A DNA stretch of 64,000 nt from Eulemur rufifrons (Eukaryota; Chordata; Mammalia; Primates; Lemuridae). The DNA lies in NCBI RefSeq assembly GCF_041146395.1, contig NC_090997.1, forward strand, positions 40,713,501 through 40,777,500, in the 5' to 3' direction. Position 1 is the stretch's first letter; every line of letters begins with the position of its first letter. Of this stretch, positions 1 to 12,975 are shown piece after piece. Below the pieces are notes generated by a model. The model was given only the letters and a program-made list of their open reading frames with translations. It made no database searches and was not told the origin of the DNA. The translations under genes were made by a program, and so were the position numbers.

Positions 1-159
1 TTTAACTATTCCCTATTGAAATGAAGAACATATAAGCCATGATCCTTTTTAACTTCTTCGAAGAAATATAGAGGAAGAAACACCAAAGCATATGTAATTC
101 TGGATTAATACATAGAATGGAATTATCCACAGTAGCTAGTGAAGTCTACTATGTTGAAT

Positions 160-190
<31 letters not shown>

Positions 191-1001
191 GAATAGGGTT
201 TCAGCTGTTTTCTAATGACATGGCCAGATGATGCCACAAAATCTTGGCATTACTGATAAGTACACACTGTGCTGGAAAATCAATAGTTTCTGAAGGAGAT
301 CCTGAAGGGAACTTTCCATAATTGAGATTAGAAATAACTTAGCCCCAATACTCATAAATTCCTGGAGTTCAGGGTGCTCCATGTCCCTATGCAAGAAAGC
401 ACAGGCCTTATCATAACTTCATAAATTGCTGAGCCGGAATTATTGGTTTTAAAAATTACTAAGGGTATCTACTTTTAAGACTACATTTTTAACAATTTTG
501 AATGCCAATAATTGAGTTGGGAAAGTAAATTTAAGTACAGGTGTCCCTCCACTTTAAGAAAGCCTGATATGTGAAAAGATAAGCTTAGGTAAGCAATAAA
601 TTATGGAAGTGGTTTTTCACAATAAGTAATAATTCACTCCAATACGCCATTAAATATGAGATTCCCTTAGTATTTAAAAAACTATCTCATTTTCTCCCTT
701 GCAACGAATTCCCAATTGTTCAGGTTTGTGGGTGGTTTTTTTGGTATATTTGGGCTATGAAATTTTAGGCTCTGGCTCATTTTAGTGTCCTGTGTTTATA
801 ACTATCTACATAACAGTTTGTAGTTACATTTTTTTAGTATTTTCTTTCCTTAGAACTCCAAGACACTATTAATTCCCCCTACTATTCTACAGGAAAACAT
901 TGCCTGTAGAACTCAGCTCTCATCAACCCCCTTCCTTTTCCCTAAAAATTGTAGGTAAAGCTTCTCTAGAACTTTTAGGTAAAACACATCATTTTACTTT
1001 C
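1..1001. other. AT-rich 3' flank of TENT5A, no gene seen
   Basis: Contains an A run of about 26 bases at 165-190. I recognise no repeat family or credible exon in the rest. Confidence 0.6.
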
Positions 1002-1341
1002 TTTTTTTTTTTTTTTTTTTTGAGACAGAGTCTCACTCTGTTGCCCAGGCTAGAGTGAGTGCCGTGGCGTCAGCCTAGCTCACAGCAACCTCAAACTCCT
1101 GAGCTCAAGCGATCCTCCTGTCTCAGCCTCCCGAGTAGCTGGGACTACAGGCATGTGCCACCATGCCCGGCTAATTTTTTCTATATATATTTTTAGCTGT
1201 CCATATAATTTCTTTCTATTTTTAGTAGAGGTGGGGTCTCGCTCTTGCTCAGGCTGGTCTCGAACTCCTGAGCTCAAACGATCCGCCCACCTCGGCCTCC
1301 CAGAGTGCTAGGATTACAGGCGTGAGCCACCGCGCCCGGCC
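1002..1341 (-). mobile_element. Strepsirrhine-type Alu SINE, full length
   Basis: Inserted in minus orientation: poly(T) at the left, then the reverse of both Alu arms, ending at 1341 with the reverse of GGCCGGGCGCGG. The linker with TATATATTTTTAG and CCATATAATTTC between the arms is characteristic of lemur Alus and absent from human ones. The repeat TACTTTC lies at 995-1001 and 1342-1348 and fits a target-site duplication. CpGs are well kept, so insertion is fairly recent. Confidence 0.92.
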
Positions 1342-1464
1342 TACTTTCACCGCTTCATATGATTTCCTAAAACTTTAAGTACAGAGACATTAAAAAATAA
1401 AATTCACCATTATTTTTACAAATGAAATCATTCCCTAGAAATAGCAGGGGTCACAAAGTCTTCA

Positions 1465-2640
1465 TTTTTTAGTAAACTTTTTATTTGAGAATAGTTTTAG
1501 ATTTAGAGAAAAATTGTGAAGATCATATAGAGTTCCTATATTCCCACACCCAGTTTCTCCTATTGTTGACGTCCTACATTAGTATGGTACATTTGTCACA
1601 ATTAACGAACCAATATCGAAACATTACTATTTCAGTAACACTTTACTCAGATTTCCTTAGGTTTTATCTAAAGCTCTTTTCTGTTGCAGGATCCCATCCA
1701 GAATATCACATCATATTTATTTGTCATGTCTGCTTAGGCTTCTCTTGGCAATGGTAATGTTCAAACTTTCCTTGTTTCGATTATTTAAGGAATACTGGTC
1801 TAGTGTATTTTATAGAACTTCCCTCAATTTAGGTTTTTCTGATTCTTTTCTCATAATTCGATGGGCATTATGGGCTATGGGGAGGAAGACCCCCTCACAG
1901 AGGTGAAGTGCTGTTCTCATCACATCATAACAAGGGTTACTATCATCATGACTCGTCACTACTGATGTTGACCTTGATCACCTGGCTAAGGTAGCGTTTG
2001 TCAGGTTTTTTCAGTGGTACATTACTCTTTTTCTCTCTTTTTCCGTTCAGTACTCTTTGGAAGGAAGTCACTCTGCACAGCCCACGCTTAAGAGGTGGGG
2101 AGTTAACCTCCATCTCCTTGAGGGGGCAGTATCTACACAGATTATTTGGAATTCTCCACAGGAAATTTGTGTCTTTGCCCCAATTTATTTATATCACTGT
2201 GATGTATGGATATTTTATACTTCGGGTTATAATCCAGTACTATTTATTTTGTTGCTCAGATTGTTCCAGCTTTGCCATTGAAGCGCTTTCAGTTGGCTCC
2301 TGTGACCCTTCGAAATGTTTCCCCATGCCCAACATTGTGGTTTTTATCTTTTTTTTTCTTATCACATCCTTGCTTTCTAAAACTGCAGATGCTTCAGGTT
2401 TCTCTTGGATTTTCTCTTGGTATTTCCTTCTCCAGCCCCAGATTCAGCCACTTCTCCAAGGAGCCCTGGTTCCTTTCATTGGAGAATGGCATTAGAAACC
2501 AAGACCTGGTCCCTACTAGGTGAAAGCCACTGTCTTTTTAAAATCATGTCTCCTTCCCCTCTTTTACCTGGATGTAGACTTAAGGATACCGTATTCATGC
2601 CATTAATCTCAAACTTGGTTCTATGGAGGAAATTATGGTT
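1465..2640 (-). mobile_element. Old L1 3' region, antisense
   Basis: The stretch resembles the antisense of an ancient mammalian L1 (L1M/L1ME group) 3' UTR. Familiar segments include the gaagaccac-like block near 1885, CTTGATCACCTGGCT at 1972-1986, TGGAAGGAAGTCACTCTG at 2058, and GGAGCCCTGGTTCCTTTCATT at 2460. It has no intact open frame. Subfamily and borders are uncertain. Confidence 0.6.
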
Positions 2641-3854
2641 TAATTTTGGAATTGATGATTTTCACAATCTTTATTCCACTTTATAAAGACTATCATTTTA
2701 AATTTCCTTTGTTTTTCCTTTTTAGGTATTAATATTTTGTCTTTTCTTTTTCTTATTAAAAGAGTTGAATGCTTAGAGAATGAGCTTCCTAAGGAAAAGA
2801 ACAACTAGGTGCAGCCTGGTAATTCGATTACAAATGGCTGGGTGTACCTAAATCTAAGAGGAGATTAATATATACCATCCTTCTTCAAACTTTGTTTAAA
2901 AATAATTATGTGATGATCACAGACATCAGAGGAACTAGTTGTAGAATGAAGAGGTTGCAACAAAGGAAGAACAGAATGACACACAAATACCATTATCAAA
3001 CCAAAAACCACCTTGTACTTTTATGATGTTTTGTGTATGTGAGGAAGTTGGCTTTTAATGCCAGGAGTGGCTCGGTCATAGACTCAGTGTCAACCATGCA
3101 TTCTATCCAACTTTAAATGGTTTTTAAAACCACAAGTATCTCCTATGGTAGCCTAGGCTTACCAAACTTTCATTCTACTCACACTGAGAAAGTCACCAAA
3201 CTTACACAAAGAAAAATAATCAATAAATAAACATATGGCCCCTAGCAATCTGAATAAGTGAAGTTACATTAAATGCTAACCAAAAGGGCGACTTCCTTGC
3301 ACCTCACAGACACATACACACGCGGAGTACAATATATAAGACCATGTGATTGCTCTTCCTCCTCTCTACACTTCCCCTTCCAACTCCTGGCTACCAATAC
3401 TTATTCCCCTCACTCCAATTTAGATGCTCTAAATAACACTACAGAGCCTCAGACACAATCTATATAACCATTGATGACAGAATCACAGCCCTCAGGCTAC
3501 TCAGGAAGACCAAGACCACTCAGGGCTGCTAGAGCCCTGCAGTCCAGAGCCATGAGTTTCTACTGATACTGGAAAACAGCTCTCACTTCCGGGTTACTTA
3601 ACACTGCTAAGTTAATGCCTACACAAAAAATTTTGGCATCTATCAGCTAGATTCTTTTGGCGCTAATTGAGCCAGTCAGAGATAGGCTGGCTGAAAGCTG
3701 CATGTTTTCATTTGTTGTGCTCTAATCAGAAAGTTGCTGAAGGTTGGTCTTCTTCCACATACTGCCTTGTCTTTTCTAACGGCCACTGGTTGGGATTCAG
3801 AGGACATGGTCATTAGCCAGTACAGACACCCTAGACAGCAAACACAAATCAATA
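2641..3854. other. 3' flank of TENT5A, no gene seen
   Basis: Intergenic DNA between the old L1 and the inferred cleavage site of TENT5A. No repeat or exon recognised; transcription read-through past the poly(A) site would run here. Confidence 0.55.
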
Positions 3855-3871
3855 GAAAAAAATAACTTCTT

Positions 3872-3877
3872 TTTATT
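3872..3877 (-). terminator. TENT5A: Distal poly(A) signal of TENT5A
   Basis: Minus-strand AATAAA followed, 20-45 bases downstream, by a GU-rich stretch (TTTGTGTTTGCTGTC at about 3835-3849). Cleavage is expected around 3845-3860. The resulting 3' UTR of roughly 4 kb fits the long human transcript. Confidence 0.7.
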
Positions 3878-4445
3878 TACACAAAAGAAAATCCAAATAT
3901 TGGATGCTGTAAACAAAATTCACAATCTGTTCCCTCTGGCACTGATTCAAACATGTCAGCTTTTAAGAGTACATTTTCCATCAACTCCTTTTCTGCCTGT
4001 GACACAGTCTGTAGTCAAAATATTTCAAGAGTGACCCAAGGTGCAGCTTGCTGCAACAGGACGCCTCAGAGCAGGCAATGGTTGTAGAGGTTGGAGGGAG
4101 AGACAGCCAGTGGGGCAGAGCCTCCTCCACTCTGCAAGGCTTTGCAGCAAGTCTCCCAAGTTAACTTGACATCTTCTGACTGTACTTTACCATTTACTTT
4201 GTTAAAAAGCCATTATTATAACAAAATACTACATATAGAGTCTTTCTTAGCACTGAAAAGGCTATGCTAAATGAAATTTTAAAGAAAGATTATATTCAAG
4301 AAGTGCTATATATGAAATTACTTTTTTTTTTTTTTGGCTTTTTGGTTTCATCTACACACTTCACCTTCAACAACAAAAAAGCTTAATTTTGAACTGCTGA
4401 CAGCTTTCAACATAATACATTTCATTTACAAAATAGTTCACAATA

Positions 4446-4451
4446 TTTATT
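4446..4451 (-). terminator. TENT5A: Candidate proximal poly(A) signal, TENT5A
   Basis: A perfect minus-strand AATAAA inside the 3' UTR. It would shorten the UTR by about 570 bases. The downstream region is less GU-rich than at the distal site, so use is uncertain. Confidence 0.35.
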
Positions 4452-6919
4452 TAACAAGCACTGCATTGAAAACAACTTTATGCACAGTAAAGCAACTGAC
4501 AATAAGCAAACAGAAAAGGGTGGTAAAAATAGTATATTCACTTTTCATTTCATTTCATTCCTTGGCTTGGATTACAGATATTCTTCCATCCTCGAATTTT
4601 TGGAACATAGTCCACCCAATACCAAAGTGAGCAGATATTTGATCCCATTTCTGGAAGGGAAAAGTCCATCTTGGTATAGGAGTTCTTGAGGCAGCTGGAT
4701 TTACTGGAAATGAAGTAAACTGTTCATAAGGGCATTGTCACAGGCTGTGTTTTCTGACATGCCAGACTGGACAGGTGAGAAGAGCCTCCAGAAGATAAAA
4801 TTTCTTCCTTTTTAAAGTAACAGCACACTAGGCCGGATAAACACAAAAGCAAACAAATCACAGGCACTAATTGGGAGTTGAGAGCTGTTCTTTTCTCTGA
4901 CCTATACACATGGCTCTCTCTCATCAGACATTCAAATTTTTAGGCCACACATCCACAAAGAGAGACATATTTCACTGTGTGTTCAACTACATACGCACAA
5001 GACTATAGTACATACAAAATAGAAATAAATTATGTAAGTCTTAAAGTAAATGCTGAAGGTTGCCTCGAGTATAGCCTGTTCTATATGAATACGTGCCAGG
5101 TGCTGGCACTTCCAACTAAGCTACCAACCCTGAAGCAAGAAAAGAATATAAATATTTGAGAAAATAAATGAAAAGTGTATTTTCAAATAAGGCCCCTCCA
5201 AACAAAAACATGTGTCATAAATTAACAGCAGGTTGTTGCTATGGCAGAGCCAGAGACCTCCAGACTCTTTAAAATAGTAGACGACTCATTTGTCAAGAGT
5301 TAGAGTGAGAAAAAAACAGATCACCAGCTGCTCCTGTGTTCCCCAGCAAGCACTCCCGGGTTTTCTGTTTTGTGTTAGAAAACTTCCGAACAGCTAAGCA
5401 GGGGGAGCCCTGGTTTCTGACAGGTGAGTGCCAGGCTTAATCTGCAAACCAAATAACATTTCCTGGGAATTTGCAATTAATTGTTCAAACCCAGGGCTGG
5501 AATGAGGGAGACTGAGCCAAGGTGGGAGTAGGAAGAGTTCCCTAGAAAACTGAGTGGCAGTGCAGGGACCATTACAGCTCTCACAGAATTCACAGGGAAA
5601 CCGCTACAGCAAACCCATCAGGTTCCCATTAAGGCTTCAAAGAAAGATGCACAAAAGATAGTCCAGACAGATTAACCTGGATTAACCTAGCACAAAGCAT
5701 ATGAGGGATCCCCAAACAAACAAACAAACAAACAAATTACACTGCCAATAGAAGGATACTGTTTTCTTCCCCATTCCCTCTTTAACTGATGACAAAAGTC
5801 TTGATTGGGCCTTTAGAGGAATTATATTAGCAAGCAGTCAGCCACTAGGATTGGTGGGGATTATGTGGTTGTTTTACAACACAAAGTAAAGGTTTTTACA
5901 TGTTAGTTTTGTTTTTAACAAATGCATTTTCAGAGATCAGTGTCTAGAGGAACTAATGGCTGGGAGAAGGGGTGCTTTTAGGATTAGCTGTCATTGAACT
6001 GAAATAGCAATGCTAGTTCATTTCACAAAAGTGTAACTAGTATCTTGTAAAAGAGAAAATAAAGTTGGATTTGATTTAATGCAAAGTGATTTAACTTAAA
6101 GTACAGTACTAAATATTTAAATGCAGTGTGACAACCAGATGAAAGATGTTTCATATCGACATGAATTTATAAAATGTTATATATAATATATATCTCATAT
6201 ATAAATTTTAAGCAATTGTGCAAATATTCTTTTAAAAGGGTCATTTCACATTTACTAAATTCTAGTGGTCCAGAAATGCAGAATGCATTCACTAAAAAAT
6301 TCATTTAAATATTAATACGTAGTGTTCTGATCACCAGAAATTCTTTTTCGCAGTCAGGGATTTAAGTAGCCTATCACTGACCCATGATCCACTAGATTAA
6401 ACATCACGGAGGCATGCAATTAATAAAAAAAAAAAATGGGTTCAAACTGTCAAAATGGCAGTTCAGTGTAAAAAAGATTGCTATGCCAAACAAATATTCT
6501 CCCATTTGTAGAATTCTATGGCTCACAAAAAAAAGGAGAAAAAAAAAAAAACTCACTAAAACTGTAGAACTTCTGCTCTTCCTATAAAATATATTACTTG
6601 TTTCCCTCCTTCAGTTGCTTTAATATTTTTAGATGTAGATTTTAATTCATCATTGCAATATGCCCACGTCTCATGTCATCCTGTCGAAAACATAAAAGCA
6701 CACAGTATTTAAACATTTCTTATTTGATATATTATTCTAGATCATAGTCAATGTACTGTGTGTATACATACATATCATTATGTATACATATACACATAAT
6801 ACACACACACATACACATGTACCTATGATAATATAACACCAACAATGTTGACTTTATACAAGTATTTGCCAAGAAAAAAATAGGGCATTTTCTCCACCAT
6901 TCACAAGCTTATGTGTAGT

Positions 6920-6925
6920 TTTATT
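6920..6925 (-). terminator. TENT5A: Candidate early poly(A) signal, TENT5A
   Basis: Minus-strand AATAAA about 915 bases after the stop codon. If used, it would give a short-UTR isoform lacking most of the 3' UTR. Hexamer match only. Confidence 0.3.
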
Positions 6926-7838
6926 TTCTTCGAGTCAGTCCCTGATAAAATAATCATTAAACCATAAAATAATTTTGCCACTTTAAATTTTCAGAAGGCA
7001 ACAGGCACTTTGATGTATATTGGTGTGTAACAAATATAGTAACTCTTTGTATATTCTACTATACCTCTTCTACTTGGGTATTTTTGTCTGTTAAATCTTT
7101 GGTCCTTGAGCATACTTTCTTTGCTACAGCTGTATTTGCTTGCATTTTCACATTTTAAAAATGTGAGCTATGCACGCAGCTGGAATTAATGGATTGTGTC
7201 ATCATAAGTTCTGCTGTTTGTTATGAGAACTGCACCAACCTACTACTGTTCATTCGGAGCAAGCCGTTTCTGTCAGCACAACAGGATCATTCCGCAGAAA
7301 GCACTTGCTACAAGCCTCAGATAGTAATTCCAATGTTGGAGTTCCCATACTTCCTGTATTGTTACTATCTGAACTTCTAAACTGATAAACAAATTGGGGG
7401 GAGAGCTTTCTTCCTCTATATTTTTCCCTTTTATGAATTCCATCTTAAAAGAAACTTTCCACTTTTTTTTTTCCCTATGGCAAAGCTATGGGAGCAGATA
7501 CTGCAAACCCATATTGTCATCAAGCATTTTTTTCCCTTATCTTAGGAGAAACTGGTTGCTTTTAATGACAGGTCTCTTCTTTTCCAGGATAGAATCCAAT
7601 TGAGTAGGAGAATAAGGGGAGGTCTAGGGAAGGGGAACCTTTCAACATCATGCTCCCATACCTATTAAAAGATCCACAAGCTTTGCCAAGCTTAAAACCA
7701 GGAGCATATCATCATTGCACAAAACACATCCCTAATCAGGGCTGGGTCACTTTCTTTTTTTTTCCTTTTTGTCTTTTTTTTTTTTTCTTTCCTATCTTGT
7801 CTGAAATGGCTTCCCCATGGGACATTTTTGAATGATTC

Positions 7839-10770
<2,932 letters not shown>

Positions 10771-10780
10771 TCAGTACTTT

Positions 10781-10787
10781 TTTTATA
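10781..10787 (-). promoter_or_regulatory. TENT5A: TATA box of TENT5A
   Basis: Minus-strand TATAAAA followed by more A residues, a strong TATA match flanked by GC-rich DNA. It lies about 330 bases upstream of the first ATG. A GC box (GGGGGCGG on the minus strand) lies about 70 bases further upstream at 10857-10864. Confidence 0.8.
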
Positions 10788-10856
10788 CCGGGGTTCTCCG
10801 CGCTTCCGGGGCCCGGCGCGGCGCGCTCGCCACACCCTCCTCATCTGCATAGGGCG

Positions 10857-10864
10857 CCGCCCCC
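10857..10864 (-). promoter_or_regulatory. GC box (Sp/KLF type) upstream of TENT5A TATA
   Basis: The minus strand reads GGGGGCGG, 70 bases upstream of the TATA box and within the CpG island. This is a motif match only; occupancy is inferred. Confidence 0.5.
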
Positions 10865-10940
10865 TTCCCCCCCATCCCTGCCCGCCGGGTGCCCAGCGGA
10901 CCAGCGGGCCAGCGGGGCGCTGCGGGGGTGACAGCTGCGG

Positions 10941-11329
10941 GGGTGGGAGGCCCTGGGCTGTGTGTATGTGCGGATACGTGCGTGCGTATTTATGCTTGTG
11001 TGTTTACACATATATTTAATTTATACACGCCCCCCCACGCCTCTTTTCTTTTTCCTCAGGGGAGCACTTAAAATGCCCCAGGAGTCATAAGTGGTCCTCA
11101 AAACCAGATCACGACTAAAATCACGCAACTGCAGAAACTTCCCAAACAAAATTCTGGCGGAGACAGCCCGTCAGTAGAGCCTAAGGTTGCGGTTCCAAAG
11201 GTCTCTCACGACCTCCTTTTTAAACAGTGTGGCGCTGTCTGGCCAGACCGTTTCCTCGGTTAATAAACCGGTCCAAGCGTGGACTAGTGAGCCCACTTGT
11301 CCACTCAAATCAATCTGCCTGCGTGAGCA
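10941..11329. other. Gap between the two CpG islands
   Basis: Contains TG/CA-type alternating sequence at about 10965-11030 and otherwise unassigned DNA. It may belong to the upstream regulatory region of TENT5A. Confidence 0.45.
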
Positions 11330-11700
11330 GGACGGGCTTGCTGATAACTGGGTTTCGATTCTCGAAATCTCGGGAAGCGCCGGGGAGCCGGGGCGATCCG
11401 GAGGAGACGCGGGGGCGGCGCCACGGGGCCAGGGCGTGCGTCCGGCTCCTGCGCGCGAGTGGCTCCGGGAGCACGGCGGGGGCCAGCGCGCGTCACCGGG
11501 CAGGCGCGGGCGAGCGGCCAATCGCCGAGGACGGGGCGGGCCGAGCGCCGCGCGGGGTGCGCGCCCCGGGCGAGCTCGCCGCGGCTGAAAGGAAGGAGGG
11601 CGACTGCGAAGGGCTGGGCGCCCCGGTGTGTGCTCTCACAAAGTGGCGGCGGCGGCCGAGCGCGTTTCTCGCAGCCCGCTGACGGGTGTCCATTTCTAGT
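11330..11700. promoter_or_regulatory. Second CpG island, possible alternative or divergent promoter
   Basis: Extremely CpG-rich block separated from the TENT5A promoter island by an AT-richer gap at about 10960-11330. On the plus strand it has CCAAT at 11518-11522, then GGGGCGGG at 11533-11540 and a GGCGGC cluster near 11643-11657. That arrangement resembles a TATA-less CpG promoter, either an upstream TENT5A start or a divergent noncoding transcript. I see no convincing coding exon in it. Confidence 0.6.
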
Positions 11701-12430
11701 GAATAGAAATGTCAGTGGGATATGATTTGGTTTCCACGAGATGTAGAAGTACAAGTTGAAAGGGTAAAAAGACTTTCTCCCCTTCAGCTTTGGTGGCTTC
11801 GGCAGAGCCAAGGCTTATTCCCTGGCGCACGCGCCAGGACCCCTGCCTTTGCGAGAAAGCTCCCCGCTTTCTCTTGCCGTCTCTTCCGGACGCTGGCAGC
11901 CTCTCCACACTAACCGAGAGCAGCTTCACCTTCACGTAGAGGCTGCGGAAAGCTGAAGTGGGGTCAGAAGGGAGAAATCCAGGGAACCTGAACACCCTCC
12001 CCAGGGCCCTGCGCCACGCGGGCCGCTTAGCCAGGAAGCAGAAACAGTCCGTCTCTTCTGAACTGTCGGAGCCCCGGCCTAGTCACTGAAGCTGCGCTGC
12101 TCAGGGGTGACGGGGTGGGGTGCGGGGGTGTCACCCGGGGAGCATCCAGCTGTGTGACAACGCCGCCCCCTGCCGGTGCCCTGCGGAGCTGCGTCCCCAA
12201 AGGGGGAAACCCCACGGACCTGTGGCAGAGGCCAGGCTTTCCCATCGCTGCGCCCGAAGTACTCGGGAGGGAGGAGGAGAAAGGGACCCTACACTGTTCT
12301 CAAAAGCCCATCGCTTCCTTCAAAGCACACTCATTTATTCCCCTCTCGGAGCATCCTTGCAGGAGTCTTATCCAGGCATTGTATACATATATGTATATGC
12401 ATGTGTATACTGTGTGTGTATATGTAGTGT
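11701..12430. other. Upstream flank, moderately GC-rich, ending in TA/TG simple repeat
   Basis: CpG content falls gradually to about 12290, making a shore of the second CpG island. A TA/TG alternating stretch occupies roughly 12380-12430. No exon recognised. Confidence 0.5.
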
Positions 12431-12834
12431 GATCATCTATTGTGTGCCAGGCAACAGCTGAGTGCTGAGGACTTAAGAATGACTATGTTTCACACAGACT
12501 AGTGGGCATGGCAAGCAAGTACATAATTATGGTTCAATTGTATATGTGTTACGAGAAAAGTATGTTCCAGCAGAGAGAGTGGTGGGCTAACTAAGGTGGG
12601 GGACTGGGAGAGAAAGCCAGAAGAGAGGTATCATTGTACTGGATCTTGAAAGAATCGGCGTGCCTTCTGCAGTTGGGGAAAAAAGAGAAGAGCATTACCC
12701 ACAAAGGCAAGAGACTAGAAGAATTAGAGAAAGTTTGAGAAAGAATGAGATTGGTAGTGCATTGGAATAAGGTTTGTGGGGATTTCAGGAACTCATTAAG
12801 CACTTCCAGGCCATAATCTGTTTGGCTCTTTAGC

Positions 12835-12975
12835 ATAATACCTCATTTACTCTTCAGTTCAAGAAGTTATTCCATTTCATAGGGATTTGGAAACAGAGGA
12901 ACTCAAGAAGTTAAGAGATTAGCCCAAGTTCCACAACTAATAAGTCGCAGGGTCAGCCCTTGAAATCAATGATTT
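12835..12975 (-). mobile_element. MIR SINE fragment, antisense
   Basis: Shows the degraded reverse MIR core: CATTTCATAGGGATTTGGAA, then AACTCAAGAAGTTAAGAGAT, then CACAACTAATAAGTCGCAGG. Confidence 0.6.

Larger units (their letters stand above)
3855..7838 (-). other. TENT5A: TENT5A 3' UTR, about 4 kb
   Basis: Inferred from the stop codon at 7839 to the distal poly(A) signal at 3872-3877. It carries a CAAA tetranucleotide run at 5714-5736 (UUUG in the RNA), an A run in plus-strand coordinates near 6425-6437, TA/CA-rich simple sequence at 6760-6830, and several AUUUA-type pentamers. It looks free of obvious young transposons, as expected for a constrained UTR. Confidence 0.75.

Noticed and set aside
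1998..2495. 165-codon plus-strand open frame
   Set aside because: It lies on the antisense strand of an old L1 3' UTR, which has no coding function.
11171..11811. Overlapping open frames on both strands in the second CpG island
   Set aside because: All frames are open because of base composition; residues are low-complexity A/R/P/G and no exon structure is evident.
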